Below, one piece after another: positions 22,501-32,792 of a DNA stretch of 64,000 bases. Each line of letters opens with the position of its first letter. The first letter of the stretch is position 1. Origin of the DNA: Adiantum capillus-veneris (lineage: Eukaryota > Streptophyta > Polypodiopsida > Polypodiales > Pteridaceae). The stretch spans positions 126,850,891 through 126,914,890 of the forward strand of contig CM043947.1 of assembly GCA_014529385.2 (NCBI GenBank), in the 5' to 3' direction. The translations under genes and the position numbers were made by a program. Under the pieces are notes generated by a model, which was not told the origin of the DNA, ran no database searches, and was given only the letters and a program-made list of their open reading frames with translations.

Positions 22501-23815
22501 CTGACTGAGGCTCTGGAGATAGTAACTCACGGTAAAGTCAGTAGCAACTGCACGCATGTCCTCTGGCTCAGAAGCAACTGACCCGTCGTGCCTCCTCAAC
22601 TGAATGACCTTGGCATGTGTATGCCGAGGTCCCACTGCCTTGAAGAAAGCACCGGTCACTCTGTCACCCACCTGCGTCCACTGAGATGCCTGTCGGTCAA
22701 AAGCAAACTCATGGCGCCGCTCCTCTGTGCTACCAAGCTCCTGGCAAGCTTGCTGTAATTGCTCCTCCAACCAATGACTGTCTGGATGCTGCTCCTACAT
22801 CCTCTGCAAGGAAGCAACGCCCTGTCTGAGACGCTGCTCCTCCTCTCTCGCTGCAGTCAAGAACTCCTGGAGAAAGAAACGACTAAGCTCAGCTAGTCCT
22901 GGCCACTCTATCAGCAGGAGAATCTTGCATGTCCAAGCTCGCTGTCCAAAGAGCCTCTACTCGCTCTCCGAGTGCAGAGTCTAGCAAGACCCCCTCAGGG
23001 ATGCATAGCATTGTGCTCCCCCGCCTTTGCCTATCTGTCACTGTGAGGATCACTGGTGCATGGTCCGAGAAGGAAGTCCCTGCTAGGATACCAACTGTCC
23101 CACCCGAGTCACCAGTGTAGAAGTGATCTATTCGCGATAGATTCACTCCTCCCACTCTGCGGTCCGAACGAGAGAAGGCCAGGCTGTCTGGGGGCCTCAC
23201 AAAGCTAGAGTGCTGCCACACATCCGTAACCCTCAGAGTCATACAAAACCCCTCCCAAGCTGCCACCTCAACTCCCTGCACAGTAGCGTGGCTACCACCA
23301 ATTCTGTCAGAAGGGTCCTCCAACATGTTGAAGTCACCCCCAATGCACCACTGCATTGCTTGCGGAAGAGACTCAACAATCTGTGACCAAAACTCTGCTC
23401 GTGCACTCGCCACATTGGGCGCATATATGTTCAGGAAGCCCACAAGGCAACCCTGAACGTGCATAGTGATCCACTGAGCCCTGCCTGGCACAATAATCCC
23501 TCTGCCCACAATGGCCTGCTGTAGAGACTCCGCAATAGTCATACATACCCCACCCTGGATGCCTCCAGGTCTAAAAGCAGCTGACCAAAAAGTCTCATAG
23601 CGACCATGCAAAATCTGATCACAACGTCGAATGCGGCTCTCACAAAGATGATGCTCCTGCAGCATAAGAATGTCAATCTCACCACCCACAAGGCATCTCT
23701 GCAGCTCCTGACGCAGCCGACCCCTCTGTCGCTGAAACTGGGGCCCTCCTAATCCGTGCACATTCCATGAGATGATCCTCATGGAGTCAGTGAGAGAAAA
23801 CAGATGCTGCAACAA
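19527..23815 (-). pseudogene. P1 ORF2: APE endonuclease, reverse transcriptase, zf-RVT C-terminus
   Basis: Endonuclease 23815-22889: MRIISWNVHGLGGPQFQ, LQEHHL, WCIGGDFNMLEDPSDRIGG and SFSDHAPV, so all visible catalytic motifs are kept. RT about 22770-21000: MSEGLIYLIPKEGG, WRPITILNSAYKILAKALS, TQTGFVKERSILDNIFTFWE, LLLDFEKAYDRVDWDFLEG, then EFVDDSALYLDGQ, with Val in place of Ala of ADD but both Asp kept. The 21650-21740 repeat and several frame changes disrupt the RT. A C-terminal region down to 19527 carries QACSFRIFEDRP-type residues and WHYRPPAWLFPPPIS near the end. The usual zf-RVT Cys/His block is clearer in P3 (about 53120-53200). Confidence 0.8.
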
Positions 23816-23827
23816 CAGCCAACCTTG

Positions 23828-24418
23828 CTATCTTTGAGGCCGGTTTGGATGGGGAGTAATCTGTATCCGAACGACCTCTAGACAAGCGTGCAAGAAGTGA
23901 CTGTCCCGCCTAGGCGTGTAGCCCGAAGGGCTACATCCTTTGTCGAGAATCCTCATGGACAAAAACATAACACGGAGGGCATTGAGTGTCAGCAAACAAG
24001 TGTACCACAATGTGTCTGCAACGGTCGACCTGGTGCATCTGGAGGTGTCACACTGAACTTGGCAAGAGGCCAAAGTGTGCACCAGATCTGTCACTGCTAA
24101 GTCCCCTATGTGATGTGAGAACTCAATAACCTGTGTCTGGAGCCAGTCCAGGACTGCGTGCTGGGTCCACTCCGTGGTATCCCTACCACACAATGGAAAA
24201 GAGAAACCCACCATTGTGTCCACGGCCTCACTGCCTCTAGCTGCAAGAAAGAGGACGTGGACTCGAAAGCTGGCCTCCTCCAAGTCGGAAGAGGAATCAC
24301 CCAGAAACCGAGTGAAGCTGTAATCGAAGAAATCCCAACGTCTGCGAATGTCGAAGCTGGTCAGACCTGTGGGGATCGTTGCAAAGGGAGAAGTGAGCAC
24401 CAGAAAAGGCGGCCTCAA
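23828..24418 (-). CDS. P1 middle ORF between ORF1 and ORF2
   Basis: 196-residue frame with FFDYSFTRFLGDSSSDLEEA, FRVHVLFLAARGSEAVDTMV and VIEFSHHIGDLAVTDLVHTL. It lies in a different frame from ORF1 and overlaps its end by 4 bases. The + strand copy P3 keeps recognisable pieces of the same protein at 48868-49250 (FRVHVLFLAARGQRPWTQ, LEFSHHMGELGVIDMLQTL). Conservation in two copies argues for a real coding segment, either a third ORF or a displaced ORF1 C-terminus. The function is unknown. Confidence 0.5.
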   Translation of the reverse strand: MRPPFLVLTSPFATIPTGLTSFDIRRRWDFFDYSFTRFLGDSSSDLEEASFRVHVLFLAARGSEAVDTMVGFSFPLCGRDTTEWTQHAVLDWLQTQVIEFSHHIGDLAVTDLVHTLASCQVQCDTSRCTRSTVADTLWYTCLLTLNALRVMFLSMRILDKGCSPSGYTPRRDSHFLHACLEVVRIQITPHPNRPQR

Positions 24419-25728
24419 GTGGGGCTATCCCTCACGAGCCACACGGCTCGTAGCGAAAGCACTACCAAGAGAACGCCTCGCGGCAGAAGCGTTGCCAGTA
24501 CCCTGTGTCTAAGGAGGAGTGACGGAGGGGTCTGGAGACGAGGCTGTGGGCCCCATCGAGGAGAGGGGAGGGGAAGGAGGCGGGGGAGGGGGGCGGCAGC
24601 GGTTGAGGGAGGAGGAGGTGGTGGTGGAGGAACAGAAGTGGACGGGGCCTCCTCAGGCAGGTCCTGTTGAAGGGGGTCGAAACGGTTCCCAGTTGGAACC
24701 CAGTGCTGCTGAGCTACAGCAGGTCGGCCACCACCAGGAGCAGTGGGGTGAGCTCTCCCCTGACGGCGGCGGCCAGTCACTTGTTGCCAACCATCATTTG
24801 GCTGGTCACTAGTCTCTGCCGAAGTACCAGCCTGTGTATCCTGTGTACCTGGCTGCTTGGCATGCTCAGCCTTAGGCGGCTGTGCATGCGCTGTGGGTCG
24901 AGGTCTCCTGCGAGGACAGGCCTTTGCCATATGGCCCATCTGTCTGCAAATGAAACACTGGTTCGGGAGACCCGAATACTCCACACTCTGTCTAATCCAT
25001 CCCCCACTCACCCTAGGCAACAGTACCACCTTGGGGAGGGAGTGTGTGCCACGAACAAGAACTCGTACAGTAGGTAGACCTGCGGCCTTGGCCACAACTG
25101 AAGCTGCCGTGCGTGGAGACTCCAAAACTGTCCTGAACATGGAACCAATCCTGGGTAGGAGGGGATGATACTCTCGCCTCAGGCCTGGACAGCGAACCGA
25201 AATCGGCAAGTTTGCCTCCTCCTCGAGTACATTTGTAGTAGGGTCGAAACCGTGATGCCAACGTCGGGAGTCAGCTCGAGCTGCTCTGATGCCGAGCGGG
25301 CTCATCAGACTCACTTTGGTCGCCATATCTGCAGACTCGAACTCGACCTGGTAGTACCCTCTCCTGAGGATATGGACATCTGTGATCTTGCCCACATCGG
25401 AGAGAAGACGGGCCTGCATTAAATCCTGTACTTCGCCCCGATTGGGCCGAGTGCCAATGATTTTACAGATAACCGAAGTGGCTTGCAAGCGCTCCACTTC
25501 AGCCATCAAGCTCGCTTGCTCTTCTGGCGAAAGAGCAAGTCGAAGGGTCGGCTCCGCGGTGTCGGGCGAGGGGGCTTCTGTGGAGTCCCTCTGAGGTGGA
25601 GCAGAGGCCGCCATTCTGTGTCTGTTGCTGAAAAGATAGGGGCGTTGGTGTCGAGGCGTATACCAGCGAAAAGAGAACAGGAGCCGGGGGGGGGGGGGGG
25701 GGGGGGTGAGTTGGAGGGCTGAGGCCAA
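24415..25728 (-). CDS. P1 ORF1: DUF4283-type protein with CCHC zinc knuckle
   Basis: 437-residue open frame, the usual plant L1 ORF1 layout. Residues about 60-170 are DUF4283-like (LSPEEQASLMAEVERLQATS, DLMQARLLSDVGKITDVHIL, YYQVEFESADMATKVSL). About 180-250 holds EEEANLPISVRCPGLRREY and a region ending YSGLPNQ. At about 262-275 there is a perfect CFICRQMGHMAKAC knuckle (C-x2-C-x4-H-x4-C). Then comes a Pro/Arg-rich tail. It binds LINE RNA in the RNP (family role). The frame is open throughout, although the first 40 residues are Pro/Ser-rich and the true start could be at MAASAPPQ. Confidence 0.8.
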   Translation of the reverse strand: MASALQLTPPPPPPRLLFSFRWYTPRHQRPYLFSNRHRMAASAPPQRDSTEAPSPDTAEPTLRLALSPEEQASLMAEVERLQATSVICKIIGTRPNRGEVQDLMQARLLSDVGKITDVHILRRGYYQVEFESADMATKVSLMSPLGIRAARADSRRWHHGFDPTTNVLEEEANLPISVRCPGLRREYHPLLPRIGSMFRTVLESPRTAASVVAKAAGLPTVRVLVRGTHSLPKVVLLPRVSGGWIRQSVEYSGLPNQCFICRQMGHMAKACPRRRPRPTAHAQPPKAEHAKQPGTQDTQAGTSAETSDQPNDGWQQVTGRRRQGRAHPTAPGGGRPAVAQQHWVPTGNRFDPLQQDLPEEAPSTSVPPPPPPPPSTAAAPLPRLLPLPSPRWGPQPRLQTPPSLLLRHRVLATLLPRGVLLVVLSLRAVWLVRDSPT

Positions 25729-25950
25729 GGGGCGGGTAGGTGCAACGATGGCGAAAGGGGCACGAGGGCAGGAAAATGAGGGGGGGGGGGGAGGCAGGGG
25801 TAGCGAGCGTGAGCAGGGGGGTGTGGGCGGGCTGGGGCAGCACGTGTGTGCGGGAGAAGGAACAGGGGCAATGGGCAGCGCGTGGGGGGTGGAGCAGGGC
25901 CTTGCGAGCTACAGGGGGGGAGATGATGCGATGGTGGGGGGTGAGCGCTA
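25683..25950. repeat. G-rich 5' region of LINE P1
   Basis: G-runs (25684-25707 and 25780-25795) in a GC-rich stretch upstream of ORF1. Overlapping open frames on both strands are low-complexity Pro/Gly artefacts. It probably serves as the internal 5' UTR and promoter of P1. Confidence 0.5.
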
Positions 25951-26000
25951 GCAGCAACGAGCCAGGATTTGCCAATGTTTGAGACTACACCGTCCAAGGT

Positions 26001-26165
26001 CAGTATTGTGGATTCTAACAGTGGTGTTAAATTGCAACCTGAGAAGAAATCATTGTTTGTTCCAGAAGGAATTGCTACCGATCGTGCATATGTAGGGAAC
26101 AGTGGCGATGCTGTTGCACTGCATAGCTTAGAAAACAGGGATGGAACTGGTACCGTCTCATTCTT
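26001..26165 (+). pseudogene. Host-like gene fragment H1, right part
   Basis: Continues the frame broken by LINE P1. After the second target duplication it reads SIVDSNSGVKLQPEKKSLFV, then PEGIATDRAYVGNSGDAVAL and HSLENRDGTGTVSFFSLG. Taking out P1 and one duplication copy joins the two parts in frame. It ends at TCCAAAAATGAGAGCACCTA (26166-26186), a sequence that otherwise lies just inside the element C LTR (43562-43580). The protein is not recognised. Confidence 0.45.
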
Positions 26166-26186
26166 CTCCCTTGGTCCAAAAATGAG

Positions 26187-26321
26187 AGCACCTAGGGGCG
26201 AAGCCTGGGCAGGGCGTGAGGGTGAGTTAGGGGAGGGCGAGGGGTGGGTAGGGGGGACAAGAGCTAAGTAGAGGGGGCGAGGGGTGAGTAGGGGGGGCAG
26301 GGTGGCACTAGGTATGCTAGG
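26187..26321. repeat. G-rich minisatellite, left flank of element B
   Basis: Degenerate repeats of GGGGCGAGGGGTGGGTA type. The same kind of sequence continues at 36447-36838 on the other side of element B, so B appears to have inserted inside one array. Confidence 0.7.
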
Positions 26322-27531
26322 TGCAGCGGAATGAATGTTTGTGCTTTGCTCAAGATGAGTGCTCCAAACTGTGCTCAAGGTTCCTTTTGTTCTTATGGAA
26401 GGGAGAGCCTTCCGCTCTTAATGAGAGAATGCTATGATCACAAACAAAGTGAATGGATACTGTGCGTGCAAGTGTATGAGACTGAGAGATGGAGAGAGAA
26501 GAGAGATACGACACCAGAGACTGTTGTAAAACCCTCCTCCGAAGGCCCCACTCTCGTCGGCGAGAGTGGTCTACCTATGATTACACAATCTGGTACAAAC
26601 TGTATGCATGAGACTGATGCAAGTCTAGGCTATGTCGGCGATGACGACGGGGATGACGAGACCGACCTTTGGGCTGAAATCTGCAATCTTTTATCTGCTG
26701 TCCAAAAACGCTATGGGCTGAAATCTGCTACAGTCCAAAACCGCTGATTTGGGGGGCTGTTTCTGTGGGTCTTTGTCACTGAAAATCTGCAGGTTTAGGG
26801 CTGAAAACTGAGGTTCCTTAAGGCTGAAAACTGAGGTTCTTTCCGGGCTGAATCTGCTACTCTTTTAGGGGCTGATCTGCAAGTACTTCATTGCTGAAAA
26901 ACGCTGCAGGCTCAGGTGGTATCTGCTGAAAACGCTAGGTCATGGATTCCCAAAACCGCTAGGCATGTGGATGCCAAAAACGCTAGCTGTGTCTGAGCTT
27001 CTTCTGGCAATAAAATGCTGATGCAAAACGCTAGTGGCTGGAACTTGTTGGCGATGGCTACCTGATGCAAAACGCCAAGTGCTGGGAGGTATGGCGATGA
27101 CCCTCTTGATGGAAACGCCAAGGTGTTGAGTCCTTTGCTTGGAGCTTGGCTCCTATTGCCTCTTCTGCCAAATAGTGCTAGCTCTAGTTTGCGTATATAC
27201 AAACTTAGAAGTTAGCAAAATTGTCCTACCTACTTTCCAACAAAAGTCACTTAAAAATAATAAGTGAAAAATGTCAAAAATAGGTAAAATAGGCTAAATG
27301 CATTGGAAAATTCCCCCGATGGAATCTGATGGATTCTGATGGGAATACTGATGATCATGCTGTGTGCAACCAGAGGATATGCATCTACACAAAGTGTCTG
27401 GGCATGCACGGTCTACGAATAGACTCACAAAAGTGCCAGATCACTTCTAATCTATACTGACTGGATTGACTGAACCCTGATCATGATGTAGCTTGTCCAC
27501 GGATACATAGGGTTGGATGTGTCACGTGACA
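26322..27531 (-). repeat. Element B 3' LTR
   Basis: 1,210 bp, from TGCAGCGGAATG to GATGTGTCACGTGACA in + orientation. In element sense it starts TGTCACGTGACACATCC and ends CCGCTGCA, preceded by the purine tract GAAAAAGAGGGGA. About 26700-27140 is packed with degenerate motifs related to GGCTGAAAACGCT and AAAACGCTAG. Confidence 0.85.
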
Positions 27532-27542
27532 TCCCCTCTTTT

Positions 27543-27788
27543 TCAAAGTGAGGCAGTGGTACCAAACTGTATGGCGTCGAGAGAGATCGGCAATAGCATC
27601 CGGAATCCTGGAAGGGACTCTTCGCCGACCCACTCTGATGTGTGGGTCGTGCGGTACTTGAACTTCATAAAGGTCTGCAATGCTTGCTTCTTTGGGCCGC
27701 GCCTAAAGCGACACAAAGTCATCTGTGGCTCCTTCAATGCTTCGACTTCGTCGAGAGTCATGCTTCTTTCTTCTTCAAGAATCTCCAT
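27543..27788 (-). pseudogene. Element B pol C-terminus (chromodomain-like)
   Basis: 81 residues, MEILEEERSMTLDEVEALKE, then LCRFRRGPKKQALQTFMKF and HTSEWVGEESL. These match the + strand copy at 59620-59872 (LHRFRCIPKKQALQSFLKS, HVAKWADEDFF). The position just before the purine tract and the LTR is where chromoviruses place a chromodomain. Spacing is chromodomain-like, but aromatic cage residues are not obvious, so that label is tentative. Confidence 0.6.
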
Positions 27789-28170
27789 GGCTCAAAATTC
27801 ATGAAACCACTTCCAACACAAAAACATGAACATACCTATTCTATGTAAAGTGAGTGGAAAAAATCTTGTCTTCCTCAAAGACTGTGCATGCAATGTAGAT
27901 GAACAAATAGACGGAGTGCCAAACGGTTCACCACACATACGCAAACATTGAGATCGAATCTTTCTCTTCTGATCTAAAGCAATGGACTTTTGCAAAACAC
28001 AATGGAAATGCCCATGCTTGGTGCTCATACTTTCATGTGCTCTTTCTACAAATGTGTCATGCCAAGGAACAGACATGGAATATGACTTCCTTGAATGCAT
28101 ACTTTTCAGCTCTTCATGAACAATCCGCATACATTTGTGCTCATTCATGAGTGAAACGTGCTCAACGTAC
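27789..28170 (-). other. Residual internal sequence of element B
   Basis: A 118-residue minus-strand frame (27792-28148) is open but resembles nothing known to me. It may be decayed integrase-to-chromodomain linker. It ends where the element A LTR begins (TGTCACAAAAATACGG). Confidence 0.35.
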
Positions 28171-29672
28171 TGTCACAAAAATACGGAAGCGCAAACTGAC
28201 TTTTAATTGTACTTCAAATACTCAAGAGAACTAGAGAGAGAGAGAGAAAAAGCTTGACACTTCATTGGGGACCAGAGGTTGGGCTGGTCCCCCCCCATAA
28301 AGAGATTATCTTTATTACTAAGGGAGAATCTTTACAAGCAGAAGAACGGGGCAATAGTCCGTCCTCTATTCTTTCTTTTCTGCTTCTGACTGAGAGAGTG
28401 CGAAAGCTACTCTCTAAATACTGAGAGGATTTTCCCTCTGCTATGAGATTTTGGGGAGCTCTCGAAAACGAGAGTCTATCTTCCACAGAACTCAACGGAA
28501 GCTCTCGAAAATGAGAGTCTACCTTCCGCTAACTGAGTCCCTTTATGCATAACTATTCCTGCAACAAAAACAAGGGAGAAACATGCAAAATGCACGCACA
28601 CATGCTTGTTGTAATTTTCTGCACATAACCTGAAAATGTTACATGAGCACCTTCCAAAGCTAAAATAGAGACCTTTTCCGCGTTGGAATTGCACGAAACT
28701 TTGTGTACATGTAGTGTAGGTAAAGAAGTACTAGATTCTATATGTATTGTGCTGAAATTCACCCTAAAGGAGGTGATTAAGAGCTAAAAACAGAGAATTT
28801 ACAGCCACCACACTCTACGAAGAGAGTGCCTGCTACAACTTCTCGCGATGAAACTTCACCAAAAGTTGGCTATGGCTATGAGAACCCTTGTTCTAGACAA
28901 TGGGAGCACGAGGCCACCACATATGTCGCAAGGGGCTGCTCTCAAGCTTCCATGGAGGGCTCCAATGCGTAGAGCATACTCACAATAGGGAGGGTAGGAG
29001 CACTGCCAACTCTGAGAAGTGGGGGAGGGGAGCCTCATATCAAGCCAGCAAGAAGAGGGGGCGCTAGGAAGAGAGAGAGGGTGAGAGTGAGAGTGAGAGG
29101 GTTAGTTTGCATTGGTAAGTGTGCCAAGTGGCACACTTACTTAATAACTTAAAAACCCTTCAACTTTCACTTTTAAAAGTTCACAAACTTTTAATGAAAT
29201 GTGCAAATTGAACCACAACTGCACACATAGATGCAATCAATGAAATTGTTAGCTGCTCCCTAGCGCAATGCCGTACCGACACTGCTCTAGCATTACCTGT
29301 TTGCACTTATCTGGCCATTTGGTCCAGCATAGACAATTTAAAAATACTTTAACTGACTTATCCTAAGGTCGTTAAATAATTCAGGCCTTTGGGTTATTAT
29401 TCTAAGGACCCCATCTCATTCCTATGTTTGCACTAGCGCGCGTAATTTTCTAAGCCTGAAATCTGAGGCTACTATCTATCCCTTCATTGAAGACCCGATT
29501 TCCCAATCACTAGGGCTTCAGGGTATTTTCTGCTAGGGTCTCCCTGAGGTGCTTTGGCCCAAACTTGGACGCACCTGAGGCCCCAGAAACTGCTAGATCT
29601 ATTCTGATGTGCACACAACTAATTAGATAATTCTTTTCTCGTAAATAAATTTATTATTTACGAAGTCTGACA
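28171..29672 (-). repeat. Element A 3' LTR
   Basis: 1,502 bp, closely similar to 33877-35331. It has a short GA tract (28233-28247) where the other LTR has a long one. Near its element-sense start is a palindromic stretch, CGTAAATAAATTTATTATTTACG-like, at 29640-29663. Confidence 0.9.
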
Positions 29673-29692
29673 TAGTTACATCCCTCTTGGTT

Positions 29693-31126
29693 CTAAACAG
29701 TTGACCTCAACTGTAGAGCGTCAACATAACTGTGCAAGATGTCTGGGTAGTCCTTAAGATCGGACTCAGTCATCCACTTTGCATCTAACGGGGTGTAATT
29801 CTTGAACTTGACTAAATACTTTCGATGTAGGCTCCCCGACTTGAGTTGTCTCTCCGAGTTGTGTATTATCTGTTCAGGTTGAAGGATTTCCTCCGTCTCT
29901 TCGACTTCTGGAGGATGTTCTTGTACTGGCGCCACTGGAGGAGGTCCAACATATGGTCCGAGGAGACTGACATGAAAAGCATTATGGATGGGCCAGTGAG
30001 AAGGTAAATCCAATCTGAAAGTCACGTCATTGACTTTATCTGTAATTTTGAAAGGGCCGTAAAATCTATGGGAAAGTTTGACAACCTTCCCTTTTCCGAC
30101 CCGCTTTTTCAATCTAGCTTTCTCAAACCGAAGCAGGACATATTGTCCTTTTTCAAGATTGAGATTCGTTCTGTGCTTGTCTGCTTTCCTCTTCTGTTGC
30201 TCTTGAGTACGAAGAATCGCTTGCTTTACTTGTTGATGGGCAATATTAATATTGCGCACAAATTCATATGCGGCGAAGATGTTTTCTTTGGTAACCATAA
30301 TAGGAAGTAAGAGTGGCTTTGCATAAATAATTTTGAAGGGAGCTTTACCAGTTGAGGAATGTATGGTATTATTATACGCAAACTGAACTATTGGTAAGTA
30401 CCGTTCCCATTCGGATTGTCGTTCCGAAACATAGCACTTGAGGAGATCTAAAACAGTGGCATTAGCGATTTCGTTTTGACCATCTGTTTGAGGATGATAA
30501 GTTGATGAAAAATGAAGCTTAGTTCGCAAGTTTTCGAAGAATGCCTACGAAAATAGACTAGTCATGCGAGGATCTCTATCGTTGAGAATAGTCTTTGGCA
30601 ATCCATGGTGTTTAAAAATTTGAGCTAGAAATATTCTACCCATGTGATCAGCTTTGATCGTCTTCTTTACTGGAAGGAAACGTGCTTGCTTACTGAATCT
30701 GTCTACTACAGTCCAGATTGCATCATTTCCATTCTTGGGTCTAAGAAGATCCGTAATAAAATCCATGGCAATACTTTCCCATGGCGTGTTAGGCACAGGG
30801 AGTGGCTGAAGCTTGCCATAAACTTTATGTCTGTCATATTTAACTTTTTGGCAGACTAAACACTCACGTTCATGTTTTTCAATGTCCGCACGGAGTGTTG
30901 GCCAAAAGAAATACCTTTCGAGGGCACTAGTAGTAGCAGCAATTCCCTGATGCCCGGCATAAGGAGAATTATGTGCTTCATCCATCACCTTCTGTCGTAA
31001 GGGCTGAGCTATGCATATTGCTTGTTGACGATAGAGCGTATTATCCCTAATGGAATAAGGTGGCTTTGAGTGACCAGCTTGAAGATCTTCCCAAATTGTA
31101 GCGAAGTCTGGATCTTGAGGATACAT
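29693..31126 (-). pseudogene. Element A integrase with C-terminal chromodomain
   Basis: Inserts the cDNA copy into chromatin. The first frame (31126-30545) has the zinc-binding part (HNSPYAGHQG, then CLVCQKVKYDRH; HHCC) and the catalytic-core start (WESIAMDFITDLLRPKNGND, VVDRFSKQARF), with NDRDPRMTSLF as the second core motif. A stop near 30545 separates it from the second frame (30529-29693), which has YHPQTDGQNEIANATV (catalytic Glu present in QNE), the C-terminal DNA-binding part (YGPFKITDKVNDVTFRLDLP) and a chromodomain (PEQIIHNSERQL, HRKYLVKFKNYTPLDAKWMT). In known chromoviruses this domain can guide integration to heterochromatin. Confidence 0.9.
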
Positions 31127-31148
31127 CTCACTGAGAGATTCTAGTTCC

Positions 31149-32766
31149 TCATGATAAATTGTTGTGAGTGCATTGATCTTTGGACGCCTGGAGAGAGCAT
31201 CTGCAACTATGCTTCGTTCCAGAAGTGTGTAAAATCTGAAAATGGAACATTGAAAGAAAGTTGGCCCATCTCATCTGCTTTTTTGATAACTTTCTCTGTG
31301 TGAGAAAGTAGCGAAGACTTTGATGATCTGTTTTGATAATAAAATCAGCTCCTAACAGATAGTGTTTCCAAATGGAAAGAGCATGAATTACTGCCATTAG
31401 CTCTTTCTCGTATATAGAGACATGCAACTCTGCATCTTTAAGGCACCGACTTTCGTAGGCTATGGCGTGACCCTCTTGGTTCAAGACTGCTCCTACACAA
31501 TCTCCAGATGCATCACAGTATACCTCGAAAGGTTTGCGAAGATCAGGGACGGTGAGAACAGGTCCCTGACTGAGTAGATACTTAAGCTTTTCAAAAGCTT
31601 GTTTTTGTCCAGACCCCCAGTGGAATGGATTCCGGTTCTTTGTCAGGTCATGGAGGGGACCTGCTATAGCGGCAAAGGCTCGAATGAAACGCCGATAATA
31701 AGAACAGAGGCCAAGGAAACTGCGTACATCATGTACTGTAGTTGGCATAGACCATTCTACAACTGCTTGAATCTTATCAGGGTCCATTCTCACCTGGTTT
31801 GTGAGATACTATATGGCCCAAATAGTGGATTTCTTTTAGAAAGAACTCACTCTTCTTACCATTCACAAATAATTTGTGTTTGCGTAATTCTTCAAACACT
31901 AAGGCGAGATGCTTATAGTGTTCGTCTTCCTTCTCTGAGAAGATTAAGACGTCATCAAAGAAAACGCCTGTGAAGCTTCTATATGAGTGGAAGATTGTAT
32001 CCATCATGCTGTTGAATGTGGCTGGTGCATTAGTGAGTCCAAAAGGCATCACTAGAAATTCATACAACCCGAAGGTTGTTCTAAATGAAGTCTTATGCAC
32101 ATCCTGAGGAGCTATGCGAATTTGATGATAACCGCTCTTCAAGTCTATACGACTTAAGATACCTGCTCTTTGTAACTTGTCAAGAATGTCGTCAATCCGA
32201 GGGATTGGAAATCGATTCTTCATTGTGATCTTGTTTAGAGATCTATAGTCTATGCACATGCGGAATGTGCCATCCTTTTTCTGTACTAGCAAGACAGGTG
32301 AACAATATGGAGAAGTACTAGGCCTTATTAAGCCCTTCTCCAAAAGTTCGTTAACCTGCTTGAGAATTTTCTCTTGCTGCATTAGACTAACTCGATAAGG
32401 GGGCTGATTTGGAGGAGAACTTCCTGGGATCAAATCAATTGTATGATCCTCAGGTCGAGGAGGTGGGAGTTCATTTGGAAGTTCATCTGCGAAACAATCT
32501 TTAAAACTTTCTAATAACTTAAGTCGTTTTTGTTCTAAAGAGGAAGAAAGTTGTGAAGGAGACACATCTCTCTCTCTTGCAAAAATCAAGTACGCTGAAA
32601 CACACTTTTTCATTACTTTCTTGATGGCAATGTGATTGGCGATAGGGATATGCCAATCACCTGCATCTGCAAGTACAAGATACTCCTTTCCTTTATGAGC
32701 AAAGGATAAGGTTTTCTGAACATAGTCAGGAATGGGATGTATCTTGTAGTGCCAAGGCATTCCCAA
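31149..32766 (-). pseudogene. Element A reverse transcriptase and RNase H
   Basis: First frame (32766-31777): a protease/RT linker, then RT with GLIRPSTSPYCSPVLLVQKK, FRMCIDYRSLNKITMKNRFP, SRIDLKSGYHQIRI, FGLTNAPATF and GVFFDDVLIFS. The usual YxDD appears as FFDD, with the Asp pair intact. Second frame (31793-31149) overlaps it and continues with the connection domain and RNase H: YCDASGDCVGAVLNQEG, ELMAVIHALSIWKHYLLG, IKTDHQSLRYFLTQRKLS. One frameshift lies near 31780. Spacing is that of Ty3/gypsy pol. Confidence 0.9.
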
Positions 32767-32792
32767 GATAACATCGCATTCTTCAAGTGAAG

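Larger units (their letters stand above)
19386..26000 (-). mobile_element. LINE family P copy 1 (P1), full length
   Basis: Plant L1-type LINE of about 6.6 kb with a poly(A) tail (T-run at 19385-19396 on the + strand) and 16-bp target duplications. Order in element sense: a GC-rich 5' region (26000-25730), ORF1 (25728-24415), a middle ORF (24418-23828), ORF2 (23815 to about 19530), and a 3' UTR with GATCCTTCTATTAG. Family members on the + strand lie at 45914-46733 and 48868-53850. A 37-bp segment near 21650-21740 (CGAATAGGAAGTGCTAAGCC...CAAACCAA) is tandemly repeated. Confidence 0.9.

Noticed and set aside
25969-26271. A complete small gene starting MPMFETTPSK
   Set aside because: Its first ten residues lie inside LINE P1 and the target duplication. 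The real frame comes from the interrupted H1 fragment.
25499-26378. Pro/Ser-rich frames opposite and beside LINE P1 ORF1
   Set aside because: Shadows of the G-rich 5' region. They cross the LINE boundary at 26001, so they cannot be one gene.
27792-28148. A host gene of 118 residues
   Set aside because: Lies between element B pol and the nested element A LTR, with no recognisable domain. More likely decayed element sequence.
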